A stretch of 49,938 bases of DNA, taken from NCBI GenBank assembly GCA_016936455.1, contig JAFGXV010000027.1, positions 1-49,938 on the forward strand, in the 5' to 3' direction. The stretch comes from Desulfuromonadaceae bacterium. GTDB lineage: Bacteria; Desulfobacterota; Desulfuromonadia; Desulfuromonadales; Desulfuromonadaceae. Position numbers and translations under genes: made by a program. Every line of letters begins with the position of its first letter. Within the stretch, counting starts at the first letter, position 1. This document shows, in pieces, positions 33,412 to 41,586 of this stretch. The notes beneath the pieces are model-generated. The model was not told the origin of the DNA. It made no database searches and saw only the letters and a program-made list of their open reading frames with translations.

Positions 33412-34308
33412 ATGACAATCTTTCTGACCGGGGCAACCGGCTTTGTTGGCAGCACCATTCTGCACCACCTGACCGCGCAGGGACATCATATCCGATGCCT
33501 GGTCCGCGCCCCTGAAAAGCAGTACCAGGAAGACGCCAATACCCTCGTGACCCGCTGCCCGGGGGATGTCCTGTCTCCGCGGAGTCTTGAGGACGCCATG
33601 GCGGGCTGCGAGGCGGTCATCCACCTGGTCGGCATCATCCGTGAGTTCCCCCGTCGCGGCATCCGTTTCCAGCGACTTCATGTCGAAGCGACCCGCAACA
33701 TCCTTGCCGCAGCAACAAAAGCCGGCATCCGGCGCTATCTTCACATGAGCGCCAACGGAGAGGGTCCCGCTGAGGCCACCAGCTATCTGGGCACAAAGCG
33801 ACAGGCCGAAGAACTGGTCCACCACAACGGCCTCGACTGGACCATCTTCCGGCCATCACTGATTTATGGACAAGGTGGAGAGTTCACCCGCATGCTGGCG
33901 ACTCAGATTCGCCTGGCACCGCTGGTACCGGTTATCGGCAGCGGGAACTACCGGCTGAGCCCGGTCCATGTCGATGACATCGCCAGCGCCTTTGTTTCCG
34001 CCCTTGATCGTCCGGCCAGCCTTGGCAAAACCTACTGCTGCTGCGGGCCTGAAAACTACAGCTACAATGAACTGATCGACGTCTTCGCCGCAGGCCTCGG
34101 CAAAAAACCCGCCCGAAAACTGCACGTTCCCGCTCCACTGTTGCGCACAGCCGCGCAGCTGTTTCAAGGCTGTCCGCTCTTCCCGGTCACCACCGAGCAA
34201 ATCTCGCTGCTGCTACGCGGCAACAGCTGCACTGACGACAGCTGGATAAAAGAGCTGGACATCAAGAGAACCCCGACCGCAGAGGGCATTAAAAAAGCTC
34301 TGACCTGA
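33412..34308 (+). CDS. NAD(P)-binding SDR protein, complex I NDUFA9-like
   Basis: A 298-residue atypical short-chain dehydrogenase with the N-terminal Rossmann loop G7-x2-G10-x2-G13 (TGATGFVG), HLVGIIRE and the LHVEATRNILAAATKAGIRRYLHMSA pattern (residues about 82-107), and FRPSLIYGQGG. Most such single-domain proteins fall near the NDUFA9/39-kDa accessory subunit of complex I, which binds NADPH and is non-catalytic. The usual catalytic YxxxK is only partly preserved (YLGTKRQAEE keeps Y and K). Its place immediately upstream of and divergent to nuoA supports the link. AGGGAG precedes the ATG. Role with complex I is inferred. Confidence 0.82.
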   Translation: MTIFLTGATGFVGSTILHHLTAQGHHIRCLVRAPEKQYQEDANTLVTRCPGDVLSPRSLEDAMAGCEAVIHLVGIIREFPRRGIRFQRLHVEATRNILAAATKAGIRRYLHMSANGEGPAEATSYLGTKRQAEELVHHNGLDWTIFRPSLIYGQGGEFTRMLATQIRLAPLVPVIGSGNYRLSPVHVDDIASAFVSALDRPASLGKTYCCCGPENYSYNELIDVFAAGLGKKPARKLHVPAPLLRTAAQLFQGCPLFPVTTEQISLLLRGNSCTDDSWIKELDIKRTPTAEGIKKALT

Positions 34309-34351
34309 ATCGCCAGAGCTTCTTCAAACAATCGCCACGCCAGGGCAACTT

Positions 34352-34750
34352 TCAATGTGGATCAGCCTGCCCGGCGACCTTCTCTTCGGGCGGATGCATA
34401 TAGCGAGTCACCGCTGCTCGAATGGCCGTGGCTGCCAGATTCGAGCAATGCTGCTTGGTCTCCGGCAGCCCACCCAGCGCTGCAGCGACACTCTCGTCCG
34501 TAATCTCCAGCGCCTCCTCGAGCGTCCTGCCCTTGACCATGGTACTGGCCATGGAGGTAGTAGCAATGGCGGCGCCACAGCCATAGACCTTGTACTTGAT
34601 GTCGACAATGACACCGCTATCGATCTTCAGAAAGATCAGAATGGCATCGCCACAACCCGGATCGCCAACCTTGACCACCACATTCGGATTTTCGATCTGC
34701 CCCACATTGCGCGGGTTGGAAAAATGGTCCATCACTTTGTCGGTATACAT
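34352..34750 (-). CDS. iscU: IscU/NifU-N-type Fe-S cluster scaffold
   Basis: A 132-residue scaffold on which Fe-S clusters are assembled before transfer to apo-proteins. It starts MYTDKVMDHFSNPRNVG, the typical IscU N-terminus, and has the three conserved cysteines C33 (GDPGCGDA, with D35), C58 (VYGCGAAIA) and C102 (KQHCSN). The upstream frame to 34879 adds an unconserved stretch and is rejected. No cysteine desulfurase is adjacent, so the sulfur donor must be encoded elsewhere. The abundant Fe-S proteins nearby (Nuo, Nqr, MutY, helicase) are plausible clients only in a general sense. Confidence 0.9.
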   Translation of the reverse strand: MYTDKVMDHFSNPRNVGQIENPNVVVKVGDPGCGDAILIFLKIDSGVIVDIKYKVYGCGAAIATTSMASTMVKGRTLEEALEITDESVAAALGGLPETKQHCSNLAATAIRAAVTRYMHPPEEKVAGQADPH

Positions 34751-35002
34751 CTGTTCTTTCCCACCCTTTTCTTCGACCCTGCGGACAGCAGCCCCCGATG
34801 CGCATCCCCGTCCGCCATCCCGAGATTCTATCCTGAGTTCATCCGTCTGAAATAGAAACGGAATCATACCGGCAGCCATCGCCGATCGTCAATACCGATT
34901 CGCGCTCTCTGCCCAGAGCAAAAAAATGCTCTTGAATCAGGCCGCACAATGTTAACATTCCAGGCCGCTTTCCCTTCAACCCGAGCAACCGTTGAGCCCG
35001 AC

Positions 35003-37549
35003 ATGGACACCTACAGCCCCGACAGCCTCACCTTTATGCGCCAAACCATCCAGGACAGCTTCGGTAACGAAGTTTTTTTTGTCGGCCATACGGATGCCGC
35101 GCTGAATATCACCCGCGTTGAGGTTGTCGCCCGGGGACATTGCCGAGCGGTTCCGGCTCTGATCCAGCAGTGCCGCGCCGGTGACGTCGTCATCCACAAC
35201 CACCCCTCAGGACACCTGACGCCCTCTGATGCCGATCTGCAGATTGCTGGACTCCTCGGCGAGGCTGGCATCGGCTTTCACATTGTGAACAATTCTGTGA
35301 ATACTGTTTATAAAGTCGTGGAAGCACAGAGATCCGCCTCACGCCGCCCCCTAGAGCCGCACGCGATTGCCGCGCTGCTTGCCCCCGATGGGGCGCTGGC
35401 ACAGCAATTCCGTGACTACGAAGACCGTCCGCAGCAGTTGAGGATGGCCTTGACCGTCGCCAGCGCCTTCAATGAGGACAAGCTCGCCCTCATCGAAGCC
35501 GGCACCGGCACCGGCAAAAGCCTCGCCTACCTCATTCCTGCCGTGCTGTGGGCTCTCCACAACGAGGAAACCGTCGTCATCTCGACCAACACGATCAACC
35601 TGCAGGAGCAGCTGGTCAGCAAAGACCTGCCGCTGTTGTCCAAATGCCTTGGCGAACCCTTCCGCGCCGTCCTGGTCAAGGGACGGAATAATTACCTGTG
35701 TCACCGCCGGTTGCAGCAGGCCCAGCACGAACCTGACCTGTTTCAGTCAAGCATGGCGGAGCAACTTGCCGATCTGCGCAGCTGGGCCGAGCAATCACGG
35801 CACGGCAGCCGCGATGAACTGATCCAGGCGCCAAGCGCGGAGATCTGGAACGAGATCTGCTGCGAAGTCGATCAGTGCCCACGCATACGCTGCCCCCATT
35901 ACAGTCAGTGCTTCTTTCACAAGGCGCGCCGCTTCGCCTCCCAGGCTGACCTGCTGGTTGTCAATCACGCGCTGCTGCTTTCCGACCTGGCGGTGCGCGC
36001 CCAGACAGCCAACTACACGGCCGCCGCCGTCCTGCCGCCATACCGACGCATCATACTCGATGAAGCGCACCATCTTGAGGATGCCGCCACCCGTTATTTT
36101 TCAATCCGCGTCAGCCATTTCAGTTTCACGCGCATCCTCAACCGGCTTCTCCATCCGCGCAAAGCAGAACGAGGCATTCTGCCGCGATGGCTGGCCCAGA
36201 CCGCGCACGCACTGCCTGACACCTGGAAAGAATCGTACGAAAAGGCCTATCAGCTCACGGAGCGACTGTCCACGGGCTGCCGCCAGCTGCGGCAACAGGC
36301 CCATGATTGCTTCAGCACCCTGCGCGAGCTGTTTGATGATGTCCCCCACGCCAAGGGAAATCAGGAACTGAACCAGCGCATCACGGAAGAATTCGCTGGC
36401 ACCCTGACCTGGAACGAGGTCGTCAACCGTCTGACCCCTTTTATCGAACAGGCCCGTCAGGCCGCTCTGCAGGCGGAAGACCTGATCAAACTGAGCGAGA
36501 CATTTCCCGACGCCACCCGCGAGCAGATGACTGGCAGCACAACAGACCTGCAAGCCATGGCGCAGCGCCTGCTGCTGCTGGCCGGGGATCTGGCAACCTT
36601 CCTGCGCCGCGATCCGAACCACTGCAACTGGACCGAAATCAGCCGCGCCTCCGGTCGCAGCAAAGAACCTGTCCTGTGGCTCAACAGCGCCCCGATCGAA
36701 CTGGCGGAACTGCTGAACAAAACCCTGTACGACCGCTATCACACCGTGATCCTGACCAGCGCCACCCTCACCGTCGACCACCAGTTCAGCTTCTTTCGCC
36801 AGCGTACAGGTCTTGGCCACTGCCCCGCCAACCGCGTGCTAGAGTTGCAGCTCGACTCCCCATTCGACTTTAGCCGGCAAGCTCTGATCGCCATTCCCGA
36901 TGACCTCGCTGACCCGACCGACCCGGGCTTCGCCGAACAGGCCATGCCCTGCATCGAACAGTCGCTGCTCGCAGCCCGTGGCAATGCCTTCGTACTGTTC
37001 ACTGCCTACACCCTGCTGCAGCGGGTTTTCAACGCACTGGAGCCGAGCCTGTTTGCCCAGGGACTATCCTGCCTGCGCCAGGGGCAGCGCCCGCGCCATC
37101 AATTACTTAAGGACTTTACCCGCGGCGAGCACCAGGTCCTGTTTGGCACCGATTCGTTCTGGGAGGGCGTCGATGTTCAGGGCGATGATCTGCAACTGGT
37201 TATCATTACCCGACTGCCCTTCCGCGTCCCCACCGAGCCGATTCAGCTGGCACGCTGTGAGGCCATCGAACAGCAGGGCGGAAATCCCTTCAGTCAGTTC
37301 ACCGTACCCCAGGCCGTCATCCGCCTGAAACAGGGCTTCGGCCGCCTGATCCGGCATCGCAAAGACCGGGGGGTGGTGCTGATCCTCGACCGCCGCGTCA
37401 TCAGCAAACCCTACGGCCGCCGCTTTCTCAATTCACTGCCTGCGACGCATTGCGAAGTGGCACCAGCCCGGACCCTTGCCCGCCACCTCCAGTCCTTTTT
37501 TTCCACCGACCCCGACACCGGAGAACAGGAGAAATCCGACCATGAGTAA
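35003..37549 (+). CDS. dinG: DinG/XPD-type DNA helicase with N-terminal JAMM domain
   Basis: An 848-residue fusion. Residues 15-105 resemble a RadC-type JAMM domain: E23, then H65-x-H67-x7-S75-x2-D78 (HNHPSG...TPSDAD), an exact match to the zinc-binding motif. From residue 140 on it is an SF2 helicase of the DinG/XPD group: Walker A AGTGTGKS with K172, four spaced cysteines (C at CHRRL, CC/C in EVDQCPRIRC, QCFFHKA) likely binding [4Fe-4S], DEAH in ILDEAHHLED, TSATLT and the late FGTDSFWEGVD and GFGRLIRH motifs. The group unwinds R-loops and damaged duplexes. Start at MDTYSP is preferred, but an ATG at 34949 is possible. dgkA overlaps its end by 8 nt. Confidence 0.87.
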   Translation: MDTYSPDSLTFMRQTIQDSFGNEVFFVGHTDAALNITRVEVVARGHCRAVPALIQQCRAGDVVIHNHPSGHLTPSDADLQIAGLLGEAGIGFHIVNNSVNTVYKVVEAQRSASRRPLEPHAIAALLAPDGALAQQFRDYEDRPQQLRMALTVASAFNEDKLALIEAGTGTGKSLAYLIPAVLWALHNEETVVISTNTINLQEQLVSKDLPLLSKCLGEPFRAVLVKGRNNYLCHRRLQQAQHEPDLFQSSMAEQLADLRSWAEQSRHGSRDELIQAPSAEIWNEICCEVDQCPRIRCPHYSQCFFHKARRFASQADLLVVNHALLLSDLAVRAQTANYTAAAVLPPYRRIILDEAHHLEDAATRYFSIRVSHFSFTRILNRLLHPRKAERGILPRWLAQTAHALPDTWKESYEKAYQLTERLSTGCRQLRQQAHDCFSTLRELFDDVPHAKGNQELNQRITEEFAGTLTWNEVVNRLTPFIEQARQAALQAEDLIKLSETFPDATREQMTGSTTDLQAMAQRLLLLAGDLATFLRRDPNHCNWTEISRASGRSKEPVLWLNSAPIELAELLNKTLYDRYHTVILTSATLTVDHQFSFFRQRTGLGHCPANRVLELQLDSPFDFSRQALIAIPDDLADPTDPGFAEQAMPCIEQSLLAARGNAFVLFTAYTLLQRVFNALEPSLFAQGLSCLRQGQRPRHQLLKDFTRGEHQVLFGTDSFWEGVDVQGDDLQLVIITRLPFRVPTEPIQLARCEAIEQQGGNPFSQFTVPQAVIRLKQGFGRLIRHRKDRGVVLILDRRVISKPYGRRFLNSLPATHCEVAPARTLARHLQSFFSTDPDTGEQEKSDHE

Positions 37550-37916
37550 GCCCTCAGCAACCGGCCTGCAGCGACTGATAAACGCCACGGGCTATTCCAT
37601 CCAGGGGCTCAAAGCCGCCTGGCGACACGAGGCTGCCTTCCGCCAGGAAATGGTGCTGCTGCTGATTCTTACGCCGGTAGCGTTCCTGATCGGCGAGAGC
37701 CTGACCGAGGTTGCCCTGCTACTGACGACACTGTTTCTTGTCCCGTTGACCGAGCTCGCCAACTCGGCCATCGAGGCCGTTGTCGACCGTATCGGCTCCG
37801 AACACCACCCCCTTTCGGGCCGGGCCAAAGACATTGGCTCGGCGATGGTGTTTGTCGCACTGGTGCTCAACACGCTGGTGTGGCTGCTGGTTCTGTGCCA
37901 GCGTCTGACATCCTGA
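37542..37916 (+). CDS. dgkA: Diacylglycerol kinase (prokaryotic DgkA)
   Basis: Small trimeric membrane kinase that phosphorylates diacylglycerol to phosphatidic acid for lipid recycling. The 124-residue protein has a basic N-terminus, the amphipathic segment GLKAAWRHEAAFRQE, three membrane spans, and the catalytic signature ELANSAIEAVVDRIGSEHH (residues about 71-89). Length equals the E. coli protein. GGAGAAA precedes the ATG at 37542, which lies within the last codons of the helicase gene. Confidence 0.94.
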   Translation: MSKPSATGLQRLINATGYSIQGLKAAWRHEAAFRQEMVLLLILTPVAFLIGESLTEVALLLTTLFLVPLTELANSAIEAVVDRIGSEHHPLSGRAKDIGSAMVFVALVLNTLVWLLVLCQRLTS

Positions 37917-37948
37917 GTTGAGCGCGAAACCTGACCACGACCTGCGCA

Positions 37949-37980
37949 AAACCACAGTGGACATCCGGCCATTGTGGTTT
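37949..37980 (+). terminator. Hairpin 33 nt after dgkA
   Basis: AAACCACAGTGG (37949-37960) pairs with CCATTGTGGTTT (37969-37980), 12 bp with one G-T, loop of 8 nt. Followed by CTAAAAAT, so not a classic T-tract; probably marks the end of the helicase-dgkA transcript. Confidence 0.45.
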
Positions 37981-37984
37981 CTAA

Positions 37985-38105
37985 AAATACGCGGCTGCAC
38001 GTAGTCGAAATTTGGCCTGCGGCAGATACTGGCAACATGAACAGCCGCCAAACGGCTGCACCTTCCAGCTTTGGCCGGCAACCTCCCTTGTGCCGGCCTT
38101 TTTTT
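37985..38105 (+). ncRNA. Candidate structured RNA ending in a terminator
   Basis: About 120 nt with dense complementarity: CAGCCG-CCAAA-CGGCTG (38042-38058) is a perfect hairpin; GCGGCTG (37991) can instead pair with CAGCCGC (38042); TTTGGC (38011) with GCCAAA (38047). CGGCTGCAC...TTTGGCC occurs twice (37992-38017 and 38053-38076). It ends in a strong terminator. I recognise no riboswitch class. It could be a small RNA, or a leader or attenuator for the protease gene 158 nt downstream. No promoter is clear. Confidence 0.35.
38073..38105 (+). terminator. Rho-independent terminator
   Basis: GGCCGGCA (38073-38080), 10-nt loop, TGCCGGCC (38091-38098), then seven T (38099-38105). A second perfect hairpin, TTTGCCC-CTTC-GGGCAAA, follows at 38103-38120. 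It lies 157 nt beyond dgkA and 158 nt before the protease gene. Confidence 0.88.
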
Positions 38106-38263
38106 GCCCCTTCGGGCAAAGAGGTCGCTCGCTGTCGCCGCTTGTGCTATCCTTTTCTGCACCACCGGGTACGGTATGTGCGCTTCCGTCGCGCTAGCAC
38201 GCCCCGCACCCGCTTGCTGAACGCACACCCCATCACCTTGAAGCAGGAGCCTGAAAAGCCCTC

Positions 38264-40378
38264 ATGAAAAAAGCATCCTCTTGTCATCGGTCTGTTCGTC
38301 TGCTCATCTCGGTTGTTATCGGTTTCATTCTGCTGCACGCATTCTGCCTGTCGGCCCAGCCACTGCCAGAAAACACCGAACTTGACACCCGGCGGGCCAA
38401 GCTCCTTGGCTTCCTGGTGAGTCAGCATCTGATGCGCAACCATTACACGCACAAGCCCCTCGACGATGCGCTGTCCAAAGCGGCATTCGATCTCTACATC
38501 AAGCAGCTCGATGCCCAGAAACGCTTTCTACTCGCCAGTGATGTCAAAATGCTGGGGGCGTACGAGACGTACATCGACAACGAAATCCGTCGCGGCATGA
38601 TCCATCTGCCCACCTACAGTGCCCAGCTGATGAGCGAGCGGATTCCGGTTGTCCAAGCTACGATTGAACAACTGCTGGCCCAGCCTTTTGACCTGACCCG
38701 GCCCGAAACCCTGGAGACCGACAACAAAAAACTGGATTTCTGCAAAAACGACGCGGAGTTCAGGGACCGCTGGCGCAAAATTCTCAAATACCAGGTTGCC
38801 AACACCCTGCTCGACCTGAAGGAAGAAGCTGAAAAAGCTGCAACGCGCGACAAGGATCCGGTCCCGCGTCCGGATGACCAGACGCTCGAAAAGCAGGCGC
38901 GGGAGAAGGTTGGGAAGCGCTATACGCACCTGTTCGCCCGAATGAGCAAAGATCAGGAGAAGGATCACTTTGAGCGCTACCTCAATGCCATTGCCCGTGC
39001 TTACGATCCACACAGCAACTATCTGCCACCGGAGGAAAAAGAGGATTTCGACATCCACATGCGCGGCTCGCTTGAGGGAATCGGGGCCATGCTGCGCGAG
39101 GAAGACGGTTTCATCAAGGTGGTCCATCTGATCCCGGGCGGTGCGGCACAGCGCCAGGGCGGGCTGGAAAGCGAAGACGTCATCCTCAAGGTCGCTGAAG
39201 GCGACGACGAGCCCGTCGACATCACCGACACCCGCATCCGCGACGCTGTCGAACTGATCCGCGGCCCCAAAGGCAGCACGGTGCTTCTGCACATCAAGAA
39301 ACCCGATGGCAGCCAGCGGGTGCTGTCCATCGTGCGCGATGTGGTCCAGATCAAAGAGACCTTTGTCAAATCGACCCTTGTCACCGGACCGCAAAACCAG
39401 CGCTATGGCTACCTCAAGATCCCGGCATTTTACCGCGACTTCAGCAAGGATGACCGCAAGGGCCGCAACGTCACCAGCGACACCCGCGCCGAATTGAAAA
39501 AACTGTCCAAGCAGGACATCAAGGGCCTGATCATCGACCTGCGCAACAACGGGGGCGGCTCGCTGATGGATGCGGTCGACACCACGGGTCTGTTTATCGA
39601 AGAGGGCCCGGTCGTCCAGATCAAGGACAGCAACGACAAAATCAGTGTCATGCAGGATGAGGACGACACCATTGCCTACCGTGGGCCGATCATCGTTCTG
39701 GTCAACAAGTTCAGCGCCTCAGCATCGGAAATTCTCGCCGGGGCCCTGCAGGACTACCGGCGTGCCGTCATCGTCGGCAGCCACCATACCCACGGCAAGG
39801 GAACAGTTCAGGCCGTGGTCGACCTCGATGACAACCTGCCGCTACGTAGCATGGAGGCCTACACGCCTCTCGGCGCGCTCAAGGTGACCGTCCAGAAATT
39901 CTACCGTGTCAGCGGCGCTTCGACTCAGTACCGTGGCGTCGAGCCCGACATCGTGCTGCCGGACCGCTTTGAAGCCATCGAAAGCGGAGAAAAGCACCTC
40001 GATTACTCTCTGCCCTGGGATACCATTTCCGGGACCGATTACCAGTCCTGGCCCAGCAACAGCCACCAACTGGAACAACTGAAGCAGAAAAGTGCCCAGC
40101 GCATCGCCCATGATGCCGAGTTTATTCACATTGGCGAGCTGGCCAACAAGGCCAAGGAACGGATCGACCACTCCCAGCGCAGCCTGTTGATGAGTGACAT
40201 CCAGCAGGACCGGCAGGAGCTGAAAGCCAGCGAAAAAGAAGATAAGGACCTCGAGAAACTGATGGATGGCGACAACGAGGAACACTGGGAAGAACGGGTG
40301 CGCAAGGATGAATACGTGATGGAAAGCTGTCGCGTTCTTGATGATATGCAGCAGATTCCCATGGTCGCCCATTTCTGA
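38264..40378 (+). CDS. prc: Tail-specific (S41) periplasmic protease
   Basis: A 704-residue carboxyl-terminal processing protease of the Prc/Tsp type that degrades envelope proteins from their C-termini. An N-terminal signal segment (LLISVVIGFILLHAFCLSA) directs export. An N-terminal helical domain (LDAQKRFLLASDV) is followed by a PDZ domain (residues about 265-345, GSLEGIGAMLREEDGF and VIHLIPGGAAQ-like VVHLIPGGAAQ). The S41 core has the catalytic Ser in the SASAS segment (484-488), K512 in THGKGTVQ and GLIIDLRNNGGGSL. The C-terminal DUF3340-like part is highly charged. AGGAG lies 15 nt from the ATG, rather far. A long hairpin follows the stop. Confidence 0.93.
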   Translation: MKKASSCHRSVRLLISVVIGFILLHAFCLSAQPLPENTELDTRRAKLLGFLVSQHLMRNHYTHKPLDDALSKAAFDLYIKQLDAQKRFLLASDVKMLGAYETYIDNEIRRGMIHLPTYSAQLMSERIPVVQATIEQLLAQPFDLTRPETLETDNKKLDFCKNDAEFRDRWRKILKYQVANTLLDLKEEAEKAATRDKDPVPRPDDQTLEKQAREKVGKRYTHLFARMSKDQEKDHFERYLNAIARAYDPHSNYLPPEEKEDFDIHMRGSLEGIGAMLREEDGFIKVVHLIPGGAAQRQGGLESEDVILKVAEGDDEPVDITDTRIRDAVELIRGPKGSTVLLHIKKPDGSQRVLSIVRDVVQIKETFVKSTLVTGPQNQRYGYLKIPAFYRDFSKDDRKGRNVTSDTRAELKKLSKQDIKGLIIDLRNNGGGSLMDAVDTTGLFIEEGPVVQIKDSNDKISVMQDEDDTIAYRGPIIVLVNKFSASASEILAGALQDYRRAVIVGSHHTHGKGTVQAVVDLDDNLPLRSMEAYTPLGALKVTVQKFYRVSGASTQYRGVEPDIVLPDRFEAIESGEKHLDYSLPWDTISGTDYQSWPSNSHQLEQLKQKSAQRIAHDAEFIHIGELANKAKERIDHSQRSLLMSDIQQDRQELKASEKEDKDLEKLMDGDNEEHWEERVRKDEYVMESCRVLDDMQQIPMVAHF

Positions 40379-40443
40379 TACGCCAGGATGAAACAACAGC
40401 AACGCACCTTTTGTCGCTCATAAGGCCACCCGGGCTGGAAAAC

Positions 40444-40497
40444 AAAACGCACAACGCATGGCTCTGGAATAAATCCACGCTGTGCGTTGTGCGTTTT
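40444..40497 (+). terminator. Long perfect hairpin after the protease gene
   Basis: AAAACGCACAACGCA (40444-40458) pairs perfectly with TGCGTTGTGCGTTTT (40483-40497). The 24-nt loop contains a smaller stem, TGGA-ATAAA-TCCA. It is 66 nt after the protease stop; the T-run is short (four), but A and T sit symmetrically at both ends, as in bidirectional terminators. Confidence 0.65.
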
Positions 40498-40566
40498 CCA
40501 TGGTATGATTGTGTCCACTGTTAGCTGATACCGTGTGACGTTCAACCTCCTCGACCAGGCGGCCCC

Positions 40567-41283
40567 ATGACCGGAAAAAAAGAGAAAGTCATCCTCATCT
40601 CGGGAGAAGTGCAGCAGCTTTTAACACTCGACGATGCGTTTTCCGCACGGGAAGGCGTCGACATTCACGTTGCCCCCCACGGTCCGGACCTGTTGAAACT
40701 GGCGCGGGAGCTACACCCGGACATCATCTTCATTGCCCCCCAGGCCAGCGCGGGCGGAAACAGCTGTTGCCGTTTGCTCAAGGAGGATTCGCGCATCAAG
40801 GATATTCCGGTGGTCGCTGTCGTCGACGGTGAAGACCCGGAAGAGCGGGAGTACTGTTTTCGCATCAAGCCGGACGACATCCTGTTCAAACCCATCAATA
40901 ACCACCTGTTTCTGGCTTCAGCGCGGCGAATCCTTGGATTGGCGCATCGTTCTTTCTACCGCCTTCAGACCAGCCTGGTGGTACAGTTCGGCCAGAGCGT
41001 CGATGAACTGCGGGTCGCCTGCGCCTACAACCTCAGCTCAGGCGGTGTCTTTATCGCAACGGAAAACCCGCCCGACCTGAACAGCCGCCTCGTTGTCCGT
41101 CTCAGCCTCCCTACCGCAACACGACCGATCTGCGGCGATGCCATCGTCACTTGGATCAATGAAAATGACGCCCCCTTGCGCCCGGAAATGCCTGCTGGCG
41201 TTGGCGTCCAGTTCCTCTCGCTGAACATGCAGGATCTGTTTGCCATTCGCAGCTACATTGACCATTTACAACAAAAGGCCTGA
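40567..41283 (+). CDS. Pseudo-receiver and PilZ-like domain protein
   Basis: A 238-residue cytoplasmic protein. Residues 6-125 have a response-regulator receiver fold, but the acidic pair after strand 1 reads ISGEV and the phospho-acceptor position in PDIIFIAPQ is Ala/Pro, so it probably cannot be phosphorylated; the conserved Lys in ILFKPIN is kept. Residues 132-235 resemble a PilZ domain of the kind often fused to receivers in deltaproteobacteria: ACAYNLSSGGVFIAT (N-x-S-x2-G), SLPTATRPICGDAIVTWIN, GVGVQFLSL. PilZ domains can bind cyclic di-GMP, but the Arg-rich N-terminal motif is not obvious. Sits upstream of the nqr operon; a functional link is unproven. Confidence 0.8.
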   Translation: MTGKKEKVILISGEVQQLLTLDDAFSAREGVDIHVAPHGPDLLKLARELHPDIIFIAPQASAGGNSCCRLLKEDSRIKDIPVVAVVDGEDPEEREYCFRIKPDDILFKPINNHLFLASARRILGLAHRSFYRLQTSLVVQFGQSVDELRVACAYNLSSGGVFIATENPPDLNSRLVVRLSLPTATRPICGDAIVTWINENDAPLRPEMPAGVGVQFLSLNMQDLFAIRSYIDHLQQKA

Positions 41284-41345
41284 ACCGAACAGGGCCGTAT
41301 CCACCTCCACTGCCTTCCACTTCCGAGAAGAGCGTCCGCAGCTGC

Positions 41346-41383
41346 AAAACCACGCAAGACAAAGCGGTTTTCCGGCGTTTTTT
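41346..41383 (+). terminator. Weak terminator after the PilZ gene
   Basis: AAAACCAC (41346-41353) pairs with GCGGTTTT (41364-41371) with one mismatch; a six-T run follows at 41378-41383. It probably separates the PilZ gene from the nqr transcript. Positions 41284-41586 hold no gene. Confidence 0.45.
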
Positions 41384-41395
41384 CTCTCACCACTA

Positions 41396-41424
41396 TTGAC
41401 ACATTAGCCTATAACATCGTAATA
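41396..41424 (+). promoter_or_regulatory. Candidate nqr promoter
   Basis: TTGACA (41396-41401) is a perfect -35. The -10 region at 17-18 nt reads GTAATA/TAATAG, a partial match. It is followed at 41452 by a palindrome that would lie in the early transcribed region, a position suited to a repressor. Confidence 0.35.
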
Positions 41425-41451
41425 GTACCAGTTGCGGTTTAATTATCTCTG

Positions 41452-41469
41452 TATACTGTACACAGTATA
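41452..41469. promoter_or_regulatory. Perfect operator-like palindrome
   Basis: TATACTGT-AC-ACAGTATA: two perfect 8-base arms with a 2-base centre, about 50 bp downstream of a candidate -35 and 118 bp before the first micro-ORF. GTATACTGTA (41451-41460) is identical to 33197-33206 in front of the nuo operon. Looks like a dimeric regulator site; regulator unknown. Confidence 0.5.
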
Positions 41470-41586
41470 TAAATCAATTAAATCCGACTTTTTTACCCGG
41501 CTTTTTCGGGATTTTGTACTGCCTTTGCTTTCTGAATGAGAAAGTGCGGTTCTGTTTTCTTTATTTGAAGAAGGGGAGATTGACAC

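Noticed and set aside
37985..38105. Cyclic di-GMP (GEMM) or Moco riboswitch
   Set aside because: The characteristic conserved cores of these classes could not be found; left as an unclassified structured RNA.
41452..41469. LexA/SOS box
   Set aside because: CTGT and ACAG half-sites are present but only 2 nt apart instead of the 8-nt spacing of enterobacterial LexA boxes.
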